Below, piece by piece: positions 46,779 to 55,917 of a stretch of DNA of 64,000 bases; position 1 is the stretch's first letter; every line of letters begins with the position of its first letter. Made by a program: the position numbers and the translations under genes. Location: positions 156 through 64,155 of the forward strand of contig NZ_MUME01000126.1 in NCBI RefSeq assembly GCF_002155915.1, read 5' to 3'. Source of the DNA: Streptomyces thermovulgaris. Lineage in GTDB: Bacteria > Actinomycetota > Actinomycetes > Streptomycetales > Streptomycetaceae. The notes beneath the pieces are model-generated. The model was not told the DNA's origin. It saw only the letters and a program-made list of their open reading frames with translations, and did not search any database.

Positions 46779-48911
46779 GTGCCGCAGCTTGCGTTCGCCA
46801 ACAGTTTCTGGGAGAGCTATGACGCCCTCGAGAAGCCTGTGAAGGCCGGCGTACGCAAGGCGATGCAGAAGTTCCAGCAGCTCACCGTGCCGGAGCTGCA
46901 GGCGGACAAGGGGCTGCACCTGGAGTCCGTCGAGAATGCCGCCGACCGGCGCATGCGGACCATCCGCATCAACGACTTCTGGCGGGGTGTCGTACTGGCC
47001 CCGGACGACGGCAGTGATGTGTTCCTGCTGGTCAACGTCGTACGGCACGACGACGCCTACAGCTGGGCGGCGAAGCGGCTGTATACGACGAACGCCGCGA
47101 CGAAGGCCCTTGAGGTCCGGAACGTCCAGGCGATCGAGCAGCTGACCCCTCAGCTGGAGAAAGCAGCGGCCGCAGCCGATTCGCTGCTGTTCGCCAAGTA
47201 CTCGGACACGGTGCTACGGGAGCTCGGCATCGACGAGCAGGTGCTGCGGGCGGTGCGCACGATCATCGACAAGCCGCAGCTGGAGGCGTTCGGCACGCTG
47301 TTGCCGGAGGACCAGTTCGAGGTGCTGCAGTACCTCGCCGAAGGGTTCTCTCCGGAAGAGGTATACCGCGACGTGGTCGCCGTGCGCCGCCCCGTGAACG
47401 CGGGTCCCGACCCGGACGAGAGTCTCGCCGCGGCCATCGCCAACACCACGAGCCGCATCACACTGGTCAATGGCCCGGAGGAGCTCGCCGACATCCTGGA
47501 GAAACCCTTCGCGGCCTGGCGGGTGTTCCTCCACCCCTCGCAGCGCAGGGTCGCCTACCGGGTGTCGTACAGCGGGCCGGTCCAGGTCACCGGCGGGCCG
47601 GGCACGGGCAAGACGGTCGCGGCTCTGCACCGCGTCAAGCACCTGCTCACGCGCTCTCCCGACAGCCGGATCCTGCTCACCACGTACACCAACGCACTGG
47701 CCGCGTCGCTTCGTGAGAATCTCTCCCTCCTCCTCGACGGCGACGAGTCGTTGCTCGAGCGCGTCGAGGTGACCACGGTCAACGCCTACGCACACGGCGT
47801 CGTCACCCGCCTCGACGGCAGGGCCCCTTCTCCCATCAGTGACTGGGACGAGCGGCAATTGTGGCAGCGGGTGATCAAGAAACTCGGACTGCCGTGGACG
47901 GAGCAGTTCCTGGCGCAGGAGTACCGGCATGTCATCCTGGCCCAAGATCTGCGCAGTATCGAGGCCTACCGCGCGGCCTCTCGGCGGGGCCGAGGCAGCG
48001 CACTGCCGCAGTCGAAGCGTGACCAGCTGTGGTCCGCGGTGGAACTGTTCGAGCAGATGTTGCGCGAACGAAAGGTCACGACCCACCTCAAGGTGTGCGC
48101 TCGGGCCGCCGACCTCCTGACCGCCTCGGCACCCACCCACGACCACGTCGTCGTCGACGAGGCGCAGGACCTGCACCCGGCCCAGTGGCGCGTACTGCGC
48201 GCCGCAGTGGCACCCGGCAACGACGACCTGTTCATCACGGGAGACCCGCACCAGCGAATCTACGATTCCCGGGTCTCTCTCGGTTCCCTGGGCATCTCCG
48301 TCACCGGCCGCACCCACCGGCTGCGCATCAACTACCGCAGTACCGAGGAGATCCTGGCCTGGTCCACGGGCATCCTCAGTCCGGTGACGGTCGACGACCT
48401 GGGTGGCGAGGGGGCCGACACCCTGGCCGGTTACCGCTCACTGCTCCACGGACGGCGACCGCAGGTGAACGGGTACGGGTCCGAGCAGGCCGAGGTGGCC
48501 GCGCTCGTGGAGCGGGTGGAAGAGTGGATCGCGCAGGGCATCCGGCCCTCCGAGATCGGTGTGTGCGCCCGCTTCAACCTGCTGCTCGACAAGGCCCACG
48601 ACAAGCTGACCGCTGCCGGCGTGCCGGTGGTCCGGGTCAAGGACAACCCGGGGCCGGACGTCGACGGGGTGCGGCTGGCCACCATGCACGCGATGAAGGG
48701 GCTGGAGTTCCGCTGCGTGGCCGTCCTGGGAGTGACGGCGAGTGCGGTGCCGTTCGCGCGCGAGGTGACACCGGTCGACGTGGACGCGCTGCAGCACGAG
48801 TCCGATCTGCTGCGTGAGCGATGTCTGTTGTTCGTGGCCTGCACCCGGGCCAGGGAGGCGTTGGCCGTGTCGTGGAGCGGGACCGCGAGTCCGTTCGTGC
48901 CGAATCGCTGA
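46779..48911 (+). CDS. UvrD-like helicase with N-terminal RelE-fold domain
   Basis: 710 residues. Residues about 5-105 look like a RelE/ParE-type toxin fold: FANSFWESYDALEKPVKAGV, then ADRRMRTIRINDFWRGVVLA, then NVVRHDDAYSWA. An SF1 helicase follows, with Walker A (GGPGTGKT) near 272, Walker B (VVDEAQDLHPAQW) near 457, motif III (TGDPHQRIYDSR) near 487, motif V (TMHAMKGLEFRCVAV) near 635 and motif VI (VACTRAREAL) near 685. The likely start is GTG 46779, 8 bp after GGGGAG. It converges on the methylase gene with a 6-bp gap. A role in defence or DNA repair is plausible. Confidence 0.8.
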   Translation: MPQLAFANSFWESYDALEKPVKAGVRKAMQKFQQLTVPELQADKGLHLESVENAADRRMRTIRINDFWRGVVLAPDDGSDVFLLVNVVRHDDAYSWAAKRLYTTNAATKALEVRNVQAIEQLTPQLEKAAAAADSLLFAKYSDTVLRELGIDEQVLRAVRTIIDKPQLEAFGTLLPEDQFEVLQYLAEGFSPEEVYRDVVAVRRPVNAGPDPDESLAAAIANTTSRITLVNGPEELADILEKPFAAWRVFLHPSQRRVAYRVSYSGPVQVTGGPGTGKTVAALHRVKHLLTRSPDSRILLTTYTNALAASLRENLSLLLDGDESLLERVEVTTVNAYAHGVVTRLDGRAPSPISDWDERQLWQRVIKKLGLPWTEQFLAQEYRHVILAQDLRSIEAYRAASRRGRGSALPQSKRDQLWSAVELFEQMLRERKVTTHLKVCARAADLLTASAPTHDHVVVDEAQDLHPAQWRVLRAAVAPGNDDLFITGDPHQRIYDSRVSLGSLGISVTGRTHRLRINYRSTEEILAWSTGILSPVTVDDLGGEGADTLAGYRSLLHGRRPQVNGYGSEQAEVAALVERVEEWIAQGIRPSEIGVCARFNLLLDKAHDKLTAAGVPVVRVKDNPGPDVDGVRLATMHAMKGLEFRCVAVLGVTASAVPFAREVTPVDVDALQHESDLLRERCLLFVACTRAREALAVSWSGTASPFVPNR

Positions 48912-48917
48912 GGTTCG

Positions 48918-50576
48918 TCAGTTCTCCGGTTCGAGCGCGCCGTTGGCGAGGCCGTCCCGGGCCAGTTCGACGGCCTCACGGCTCAGTTCGGCGATTTTTC
49001 GAGCACGCTCCTCGAACTCCTGGAGAGCGCGGAACGCCGCACCGTACCGGCGCTGCTCGGCGATGTCCATCTGCGGGATGCGCGCGCCCTTGCTGTCGAG
49101 GCGGAACGTTCCGCTCGCACTGGTGGACCGGCGGGTGTTGGCCGCGCTGCGCAGGAATCCGCGCAGGAAGTCGGTGTCGAGCTGGTCGCTGATGGACACC
49201 GGCTCCGTGTCGCCGTACTCGACGAGGCCGGCCCGGGCGAGATCGGCGACGCTGACGGAGGGACCGTCCGCGGTGCTGTGGCGTTCGCCCGCGGTGAGAG
49301 CCGGCAGCAGTTCGGCGAGTACACGCACGTGTTCCGTCAGCTCGCGACGCAGCTTCTGGTACTCGGCCGGATAGTCGCGGTGGGACTCCTCCACATACCG
49401 GCCGGGGGTGAGGTCCACGACGTCGTCGAGCAGGTCGATGAGGGGGACGTCCGCCGTCTGGTCCGGCCGCGCGTCCAGGGGGCCGTCCGGATCGTTGCCG
49501 GTCAGGTCGACCATACGGACGCCGGTGGCCGCATCACTCGGGGAGTGCGGGCGGCGCAGGTGCCAGATGTGCACGGGCAGCGCATGCGAGGCGGCTGTAC
49601 CCGGCGGCAGGGCGGTGACCTGGGTGAGAATGCCGCGGCGTACGAGCTCGGCCCGGATACGACGGCCGGCCTTGCGGTAGGCGACCGAGGCGGGCATGAC
49701 CATCAGCGTCCGACCGCCGGGAGCGGTGTGCGCGTACGCGTGCTGCAGCCAGGCGAGTTCGCTCTCGGCCCGGGACGGGGTGCCGAGTTCCCACCGCGGG
49801 TCGAGGAGAAGTTCTTCGCGGCCCCAGTCGGTGTCGCCGACGGGTGGGTCGCAGACGACCAGATCGGCTTTGAGGTCCGCCCAGTGGTCGTCGCGCAGGG
49901 AGTCCCCCACGACGATCCGGACATCGGCACGCCCAGTGAGGTCGGCTCGCAGTTGCGCGAAGCGGGCGCTGCGGGAGTCCGCCTCCTGGCCGAACCGTCG
50001 CGGCCCCCGATCGGGACCGACGGAGAGCAGGAGGGTGCCGATGCCGCAGGCCGGGTCGAAGATGACGGCGTCCTCGGCGACTTGGCCGGCCAAGTGCCGT
50101 ACGGCCCGGACGATGCGCGGCGAGGAGACCTGGTCGGATCCGGCGCGTCGTACGGAGTCGGTGAACCGCTCGGCGAGGGCGTCGGCCACCTCACCGGGCG
50201 AGCCGCTGTCCGCCAGACGCCGGGTCAGCTCGACGGCATCCTCCGGAAGGGCGGCCGGTTTCTTCTCCCGGGCGTCGGCAAGAACCGCGGCGACATCGGC
50301 GAGCGCGGCCACCATGTCCTCGCCATAGGTTCCGCGCAGCACCTGCCAGAGTTTGACTTCCTCCGAGAGGTCCTGCCCCTTGCGCTGCTTGTCCAGCCAC
50401 GCCTGGACCTCGGCGAGATCGAAGAGCGGACTGTTGGCGCCTCCACCTGCCGGCGCAGGGAAGTCGTCGTACCGCCGCCGCCAATTGGACACCGCGGCCC
50501 GGGTGACGCCCGCGAGCCGCGCGATCTCGGAACCGGTGACAAGAGGACCGGCTGATGGAGCGGCGTTGTCCGTCAT
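48918..50576 (-). CDS. N6-adenine DNA methylase with N-terminal HTH
   Basis: 552 residues. An HTH ([20 protein letters not shown], residues 15-34) precedes an HsdM-like core with SAM motif I ([11 protein letters not shown]) near 173 and motif IV CDPPVGD near 242. The usual aromatic residue after the two prolines is valine here, so catalysis may be altered or lost. The C-terminal 200 residues resemble a specificity or coiled-coil region. No HsdR or separate HsdS is adjacent. The HTH and an inverted repeat over the start codon suggest self-regulation. Many Streptomyces carry such solitary methylase-like genes. Confidence 0.8.
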   Translation of the reverse strand: MTDNAAPSAGPLVTGSEIARLAGVTRAAVSNWRRRYDDFPAPAGGGANSPLFDLAEVQAWLDKQRKGQDLSEEVKLWQVLRGTYGEDMVAALADVAAVLADAREKKPAALPEDAVELTRRLADSGSPGEVADALAERFTDSVRRAGSDQVSSPRIVRAVRHLAGQVAEDAVIFDPACGIGTLLLSVGPDRGPRRFGQEADSRSARFAQLRADLTGRADVRIVVGDSLRDDHWADLKADLVVCDPPVGDTDWGREELLLDPRWELGTPSRAESELAWLQHAYAHTAPGGRTLMVMPASVAYRKAGRRIRAELVRRGILTQVTALPPGTAASHALPVHIWHLRRPHSPSDAATGVRMVDLTGNDPDGPLDARPDQTADVPLIDLLDDVVDLTPGRYVEESHRDYPAEYQKLRRELTEHVRVLAELLPALTAGERHSTADGPSVSVADLARAGLVEYGDTEPVSISDQLDTDFLRGFLRSAANTRRSTSASGTFRLDSKGARIPQMDIAEQRRYGAAFRALQEFEERARKIAELSREAVELARDGLANGALEPEN

Positions 50577-50584
50577 ACGGACAA
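50566..50584 (-). promoter_or_regulatory. Inverted repeat with the methylase start codon in its centre
   Basis: On the minus strand TTGTCCGT-ATG-ACGGACAA has perfect 8-bp arms, and the ATG is the start codon of the methylase gene. It could be an operator for the protein's own HTH or an RNA hairpin that hides the start codon. A normal ribosome site is not evident next to it. Confidence 0.6.
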
Positions 50585-50624
50585 CCGTACACGTCCTCCC
50601 GCTCGACCATCAACGAAAAAACGT

Positions 50625-50639
50625 GTTGACGTGGTACAC
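50625..50639. promoter_or_regulatory. Weaker relative of the shared operator
   Basis: GTTGACGTGGTACAC keeps the left half and spacing of GTTGAC-N3-GYTAAC but has a diverged right half. It lies between the divergent methylase and ctaD genes. No good -10 box follows at the 19-nt distance (GAATCC). Confidence 0.35.
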
Positions 50640-50901
50640 ATCCGGCAAAGAATCCTCCATGTGTACTTCACCCTTTCTGGGGCGGCCGGTGCGTACGCCC
50701 GTTTCACGCCGCCCCTGCCGCAGAAGGGGCCATTGGTCCCTATTCAAAAGCCCAGGCAGGGACTGTTCGACCCTACCCGCCCCCCGTACCAGGACGGTGA
50801 TCATGGGGCGGCGGCCGGGAGTGCTGTCCGGTTTCTCGGCCGGAGCGCCTCCGGGGGCGCCGTTCCATCGACGAAAGAAAGAGATCGGGAGGCACCGTCC
50901 G

Positions 50902-52599
50902 GTGGACGAGGTGCGGATACAACAGGCGGTGGCCGAGCGGCCGCCGGACACGGTCGAGGAGACCGCCCGGAAGGAGGCCGGCAGCCGGTCGAACTGGGTG
51001 GACTGGCTGACCACCACCGACCACAAGAAGATCGGGACGCTCTATCTCGTCACCGCCTTCGCCTTCTTCATAATCGGCGGCGTCCTGGCGCTGGCGATGC
51101 GGGCCGAACTCGCCCGGCCTGGGCTGCAGATCCTGTCGAACGAGCAGTTCAACCAGGCGTTCACGATGCACGGCTCGATCATGCTGCTGATGTTCGCGAT
51201 GCCGTTGTTCACCGGTTTCGCGAACTGGCTGATGCCGCTGCAGATCGGCACCCCCGATGTCGCCTTCCCGCGGCTGAACATGCTGGCCTACTGGCTGTTC
51301 CTGCTCGGCTCGCTCATCGCCGCGAGCAGCTTCCTCACTCCGGGCGGGGCCCCCGACTTCGGCTGGTTCCTGTACACGCCGCTGTCGGACGCGGTGCACA
51401 GCCCGGGGATCGGCGCCGACCTGTGGATCATGGGCGTGGCGCTGTCCGGTTTCGGCAGCATCCTCGGCTCGGTCAACTTCATCACCACGATCATCTGCAT
51501 GCGCGCACCCGGCATGACCATGTTCCGCATGCCGATCTTCACGTGGAACGTGCTGCTGACCTCGCTCCTCGTGCTGTTCGTCTTCCCCGTGCTGGCGGCG
51601 GCCCTGTTCGCCCTGGAGTGCGACCGCAGGTTCGGCAGCCAGATCTTCGACCCGGCCAACGGCGGTGCGCTGCTGTGGCAGCACCTGTTCTGGTTCTTCG
51701 GTCACCCCGAGGTGTACATCCTGGCGCTGCCGTTCTTCGGCATCGTCAGTGAGATCGTCCCGGTGTTCTCCCGCAAGCCGATGTTCGGCTACATGGGGCT
51801 GATCGGCGCGACCATCGCCATCGCGGGCCTGTCCCTGACGGTGTGGGCGCACCACATGTACACCACGGGCGGGATCCTGCTGCCGTTCTTCTCCTTCATG
51901 ACCTTCCTGATCGCGGTCCCGACCGGTGTGAAGTTCTTCAACTGGATCGGCACCATGTGGAGGGGCTCGCTCTCCTTCGAGACGCCGATGCTGTGGACGA
52001 TCGGCTTCCTGGTGACCTTCCTCTTCGGCGGTCTGACCGGTGTCATCCTGGCCGCGCCGCCGCTGGACTTCCACGTCTCGGACTCGTACTTCGTGGTGGC
52101 CCACTTCCACTACACGCTGTTCGGCACGGTCGTGTACGCGATGTTCGCCGGCTTCCACTTCTGGTGGCCGAAGTGGACGGGCAAGATGCTCGACGAGCGC
52201 CTGGGCAAGATCACGTTCTGGACGCTCACCGTGGGCTTCCAGCTGACGTTCCTGGTGCAGCACTGGCTGGGTGTCGAGGGCTTCCCGCGCCGTTACTCCG
52301 ACTACCTGGCGGCCGACGGCTTCACCCTTCTCAACACCCTGTCCACGATCGGTTCGTTCCTGCTGGGCCTGTCGCTCCTGCCGTTCTTCTACAACGTCTG
52401 GAAGACGGCCAAGTACGGCAAGCCGGTCCAGAGCGACGACCCCTGGGGCTGGGGCCGCTCGCTGGAGTGGGCGACCTCCTGCCCGCCGCCGCGGCACAAC
52501 TTCCGCTCCCTGCCGCGCATCCGCAGTGAATCCCCCGCGTTCGACCTGCACCACCCGGAGATCTCCGGGGCCGCCGAGGCGGAAGCGACGGCGAGGTAG
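50902..52599 (+). CDS. ctaD: Cytochrome c oxidase subunit I (aa3-type)
   Basis: 565 residues with about twelve membrane helices. The heme and copper ligands are visible: [12 protein letters not shown] (heme a), [11 protein letters not shown] with the cross-link Tyr (copper B), AHHMYTTGG (copper B) and [10 protein letters not shown] (heme a3 and a). The subunit reduces oxygen to water and pumps protons in the cytoplasmic membrane. The frame is open far upstream, but GTG 50902 has GGGAGG 9 bp before it. It is detached from a full cta operon, so it is probably the second ctaD copy often found in Streptomyces. Confidence 0.93.
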   Translation: MDEVRIQQAVAERPPDTVEETARKEAGSRSNWVDWLTTTDHKKIGTLYLVTAFAFFIIGGVLALAMRAELARPGLQILSNEQFNQAFTMHGSIMLLMFAMPLFTGFANWLMPLQIGTPDVAFPRLNMLAYWLFLLGSLIAASSFLTPGGAPDFGWFLYTPLSDAVHSPGIGADLWIMGVALSGFGSILGSVNFITTIICMRAPGMTMFRMPIFTWNVLLTSLLVLFVFPVLAAALFALECDRRFGSQIFDPANGGALLWQHLFWFFGHPEVYILALPFFGIVSEIVPVFSRKPMFGYMGLIGATIAIAGLSLTVWAHHMYTTGGILLPFFSFMTFLIAVPTGVKFFNWIGTMWRGSLSFETPMLWTIGFLVTFLFGGLTGVILAAPPLDFHVSDSYFVVAHFHYTLFGTVVYAMFAGFHFWWPKWTGKMLDERLGKITFWTLTVGFQLTFLVQHWLGVEGFPRRYSDYLAADGFTLLNTLSTIGSFLLGLSLLPFFYNVWKTAKYGKPVQSDDPWGWGRSLEWATSCPPPRHNFRSLPRIRSESPAFDLHHPEISGAAEAEATAR

Positions 52600-52602
52600 G
52601 TC

Positions 52603-53181
52603 ATGTCGCACGCCGTTGCCGCCCTGGGAACCGGCGCGTTCGCCGTCGCCGGCTGTGTCTGGTACGTGCCGGCCCTCGCCGATCTGCGGGCCGGCGCCGA
52701 CCGGCCCGACTCCCGAAGGATCGCCGCCGCGGCCTGTGTGACCGGCTGGGCCGGCGTCGGTGCGGTCACCGTGCTGCTGCTCCTGGCGGACGGCTGGTGG
52801 GCGCCGGCCGTCGTGGCCGTCGTCGGCGCCGTCGCCTCGGCCACCCTGCACCTGTACGCCGCCGTGCAGCGCAGACGCGAGACGCGGGAGGCCGCGCGGC
52901 ACTGGACGCGGCTGGGCCATGTTCCGTCCCCGGCCGGGCCGGGCCGCTCCCGGAGCGTCGTCGCCGCCGTCCTGGTCTGCGGCATGGTCGTCTCCGTGCC
53001 CGTCGCGGTCTGGCAGGCCGTCTCCGGTCCGGGCGGCGGTGCGGGCTGGGCGGTGGCGGCCATGACGTCGGCCGCCGTCATGGGGGTGTTCCTCGTCGCG
53101 GCGGGCCTGTGCGCCCGGGCGACCGACCGGGTGGCCCGTCGCACCGCGGTGACGACCGGCCGCAAAGGGTTCCGGTCCTGA
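52603..53181 (+). CDS. Small membrane protein downstream of ctaD
   Basis: 192 residues, starting 3 bp after ctaD. Five hydrophobic segments are visible (for example AAACVTGWAGVGAVTVLLLL, WWAPAVVAVVGAVASATLHL, VVAAVLVCGMVVSVPVAVW). There are no heme or copper ligands beyond scattered residues. Close coupling suggests an accessory to the oxidase, but the family is unknown. Confidence 0.65.
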   Translation: MSHAVAALGTGAFAVAGCVWYVPALADLRAGADRPDSRRIAAAACVTGWAGVGAVTVLLLLADGWWAPAVVAVVGAVASATLHLYAAVQRRRETREAARHWTRLGHVPSPAGPGRSRSVVAAVLVCGMVVSVPVAVWQAVSGPGGGAGWAVAAMTSAAVMGVFLVAAGLCARATDRVARRTAVTTGRKGFRS

Positions 53182-53189
53182 CGCGTCGG

Positions 53190-53225
53190 CGCTGGGGCCG
53201 GCGGGCCTGCCCGCCGGCCCCAGCG
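53190..53225. terminator. Strong bidirectional terminator
   Basis: A perfect 16-bp GC-rich stem (CGCTGGGGCCGGCGGG and its complement) with the 4-nt loop CCTG. It lies between convergent genes, 8 bp after the ctaD-operon stop. Confidence 0.85.
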
Positions 53226-53240
53226 GCATGCCGGTGCGCG

Positions 53241-54083
53241 TCATGTGCCGCCGTCGTCACCGCGTCGTCGTGCCTCGGTGAGAAGGGCCTGTCTCAGCTG
53301 CCCGGTGTCCATGGCCGCAAGACGCGGTACGGCCTCGTTCCAGCGTTCGGCCATGCCGTCCAGGGTCCGGGTGATGCTCCGGCGCATCCTGCGGCCGGCC
53401 AGGGCGAGGATCACGGCGACGACCGGCCGCAGGAGCGAGCCGCCGCGCAGGGAGACGGTGACGCACACCTCCCAGGTGCCGTCGTCCCTCCCCGGGCGGG
53501 GCGTGGCACGCACGTCCGCGTGGAGCCAGGGGTGGTCCAGCCGGGCCGAGGCCGGGGCGACGGGTGTGCCGCGTCCGGTGTCCGCGGCGGTCCACCAGTC
53601 GTCCAGCCGTATCCGTGCCCGGCCCCGCAGCCGGGACGGCACAAGCGGGATCCCCTCGAACCGGACCCGGCCGTCGGCCTCGAACAGGTGCGGGCGGTCG
53701 GGGCTCTTCAGTACGGCGTCCAGGTCGACGGTCCCGTCGTCCTCGGCGACGGCGAGTTCCAGCCGGACGGCGCGACGCCGGTCCCATTCCCTGATCGTGA
53801 CCCGGGCCGCTTCGCCGGTCCCCGTGTCCTTCCCCTCCCCCGTGTCCCCCTCGTGTCTCTCGTCCCCGGCGCCGTTCTCGTCCCGGACGAGGTAGACCGC
53901 TCCCGGCCGCAGATGCCGTCCCCGCACCAGCCGGACGTCCGGCACCGCCCGTCCGTCCGGCAGTACGACCCGCTGTCCCCGCGCACGGCTCTCCTCCGCC
54001 AGGGCGCGGACCACGCCGAGGGCGTCGACGAGCCACCGGTACGGAAGGGGTTCGACGACCACCGTGTGACGGACGAAGACCAT
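53241..54083 (-). CDS. Hypothetical protein
   Basis: 280 residues with no signal peptide or membrane anchor. It has an alternating beta-rich body (VFVRHTVVVEPLPYRWLVDA, then DVRLVRGRHLRPGAVYLVRD) and a low-complexity acidic linker near residue 75-90. A helical C-terminus of about 60 residues includes AGRRMRRSITRTLDGMAERW. The start at 54083 is chosen because the 28 codons before it are Pro/Arg-rich and unlike a protein. I do not recognise the family. Confidence 0.55.
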   Translation of the reverse strand: MVFVRHTVVVEPLPYRWLVDALGVVRALAEESRARGQRVVLPDGRAVPDVRLVRGRHLRPGAVYLVRDENGAGDERHEGDTGEGKDTGTGEAARVTIREWDRRRAVRLELAVAEDDGTVDLDAVLKSPDRPHLFEADGRVRFEGIPLVPSRLRGRARIRLDDWWTAADTGRGTPVAPASARLDHPWLHADVRATPRPGRDDGTWEVCVTVSLRGGSLLRPVVAVILALAGRRMRRSITRTLDGMAERWNEAVPRLAAMDTGQLRQALLTEARRRGDDGGT

Positions 54084-54122
54084 GCGGACAGCATGACCGG
54101 CCGGACGCCGGGCCGTCAGGGC

Positions 54123-54150
54123 GCGGCCCGGCAGAAAAGTGCCGGGCCGC
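54123..54150 (-). terminator. Stem-loop terminator after the DUF6745 gene
   Basis: An 11-bp stem GCGGCCCGGCA/TGCCGGGCCGC with the 6-nt loop GAAAAG. It lies about 60 bp downstream of the DUF6745 stop on the minus strand and before the next minus-strand gene. Confidence 0.65.
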
Positions 54151-54210
54151 TTGCCGGGCACCGGCACACCGCGGGCGTACCGGAGGTGCGGCAGGGGCGC
54201 CGGAGGCGGC

Positions 54211-55272
54211 TCAGGTCTCCCGCTTCGGTGCGTACTCGGACTCCTCCAGACCGAAGGTCCAGGCGACGCCCTCGCGAGCGGTCCAGGTGTGCGGCGGCAC
54301 CCGCAGCCAGTACGTGCGGTGGGTGCCGTCGGGTTCCGGGGTGGAGTTGACCACCTCGACCATCACCAGCGGCTCGTCCCCCTCCAGTTCGATGCGCCAG
54401 AGCACGCCCGTCTCGTCGCGGTGCACGGGCTCGGCACCGGACTCCTTCAGGAAGCGGTCGTAGCCGTAGTGCTCCAGCATCACGCGGCGCAGCTCGGCGT
54501 TCTCCTCCTCCTGTATCCGCCGCGGGGTCAGCTCGGCGAGTTCGGCGAGGAATTCGGCGGGGACCGGCATGCCGTGCCAGGCGTACAGCGCGAAACCGTC
54601 GGGGTAGGCGAGCGCCGGTCCGTCCGAGCGGTCGAGCCGGCCCGCCTCGTCGCGGTGCAGCTCCACGGGGCGTTCACAGATGACGACGGCCTTCTCGTAG
54701 GGCCACCACCAGCCCGCGGCGCGGGCGACCGCGGTGATTCCGGCGAGTGCGTCCGCGCCGTCCTGGCCGTCGAAGGCCGCCAGCCAGGCCGCGTCGTGCT
54801 GGCCCAGGACCGCGTCGAGCAGCACGAGCCGGACGGCCTGCTCGTCGTTCTCCCCGTTCTCCTTGCCGGCCAGGGCCTCGACCACACCGGTCCGTATGCG
54901 CCCGGTCAGACCGACCGTGGTGTCCCACAGCTGAGCACCCGTCAGGGCCCAGTGCTCGGCCCAGCCGGCCGGCCCGAGCCGGTCGAGGACACGGGTGCGT
55001 GCGGCGTCCCACGGCCGGGTGCGCACCGCGTCGCGCACACTGGGGCCGGCCGTGCCCTCCGCCGTGAGCCGTGCGGCCAGGGCCGCGCCCTCGCGGGGCG
55101 AGCCCGCCCAGACGACACGCTCCGGCTCGGGCAGCCCCGCCAGCCGGTAGGCCAGGCGCACCCCCTCCTCGGCCGCCGTGCGGTCCGCGGGGCCGGTCGC
55201 CGCCGCCACCGCGCGCCACCGCGCCGTCGTCTCCTGCCGTGCCGTCTCCGCCGATGCCGTGGGTGTCGTCAC
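54211..55272 (-). CDS. DUF6745 family protein
   Basis: 353 residues. The DUF6745 pattern is clear in the second half: AGWWWPYEKAVVICERPVEL, RLDRSDGPALAYPDGFALYAWHG, then YWLRVPPHTWTAREGVAWTF. Aromatic and histidine residues are conserved, but the biochemical role is unknown. The chosen GTG at 55272 has GGAG 5 bp upstream; the open frame beyond it is a shadow of the next gene. A small gene with matching orientation lies 86 bp upstream and commonly accompanies this family. Confidence 0.75.
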   Translation of the reverse strand: MTTPTASAETARQETTARWRAVAAATGPADRTAAEEGVRLAYRLAGLPEPERVVWAGSPREGAALAARLTAEGTAGPSVRDAVRTRPWDAARTRVLDRLGPAGWAEHWALTGAQLWDTTVGLTGRIRTGVVEALAGKENGENDEQAVRLVLLDAVLGQHDAAWLAAFDGQDGADALAGITAVARAAGWWWPYEKAVVICERPVELHRDEAGRLDRSDGPALAYPDGFALYAWHGMPVPAEFLAELAELTPRRIQEEENAELRRVMLEHYGYDRFLKESGAEPVHRDETGVLWRIELEGDEPLVMVEVVNSTPEPDGTHRTYWLRVPPHTWTAREGVAWTFGLEESEYAPKRET

Positions 55273-55358
55273 CGCTCCGCTCTCCCCGCTGTCCCGATCC
55301 GCTGTCCCGGTCGTCCCGGTCCGTCGTTCCCGTTCGTCTCGTTGCCCGGTGGGCTGTC

Positions 55359-55685
55359 TCAGTCCGCCACGACGCGTACCGCGCCGGGCACGTACTCCCG
55401 CTGCCGCACCACGCGGTACCAGCCCTTGGGCAGCGGAATCGCCGCGTGCTCCTCGTGCACCAGCCGTCCCCCGTCCGGAAGGTGGAGGTAGGAGGCTCCG
55501 AACGGCCCGCTCTCCCGGACCAGCTTTCCCGGGCCGATCACCGCGTGGGCGTGTCCGGTGACCTCGCCCAGAGCCAGCACCAGCCTTCCCCGTGCGTCCC
55601 TCGGCTGCTGCGGCAGCCGGTCGGTGCCCGGCGGCAGATCCGCCTCCGCCACGGGCACGATCAGGACATCCCCCTGCCGGTACAT
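55359..55685 (-). CDS. Small hypothetical partner of the DUF6745 gene
   Basis: 108 residues starting MYRQGDVLIVPV. It is a beta-rich small protein with VLALGEVTGHAHAVIGPGK and PLPKGWYRVVRQREYVPGAV. The GHAHA histidines could bind metal or lie in a cupin-like pocket, but no family was recognised beyond its frequent pairing with DUF6745. The upstream open frame is rejected because it reads through the divergent promoter region. Confidence 0.65.
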   Translation of the reverse strand: MYRQGDVLIVPVAEADLPPGTDRLPQQPRDARGRLVLALGEVTGHAHAVIGPGKLVRESGPFGASYLHLPDGGRLVHEEHAAIPLPKGWYRVVRQREYVPGAVRVVAD

Positions 55686-55917
55686 GCGTGTCTCCCTTCC
55701 CGTCGGCGCCGCGCCGACCGATGTCCACGACGTTATGCCGAGGGTCTGACAACACCCCCCGGACCACGTCCGGAACGCCGTTCGACCGGGGTTTCGGGCC
55801 GCGCCGGAAGCACGGACCCTGCTCGTCCGTTCACCGGCGCTGTCGGAGCCGCTTGGTAGAACTTCTTCGCGAACACCACCGCGTTCGCATCGGTTCGCAT
55901 CACAGGAGGCCAGCGCC

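Noticed and set aside
50353-50901. N-terminal extension of ctaD
   Set aside because: The upstream codons encode Arg/Pro-rich sequence antisense to the methylase gene; GTG 50902 has a good ribosome site and the family-typical start.
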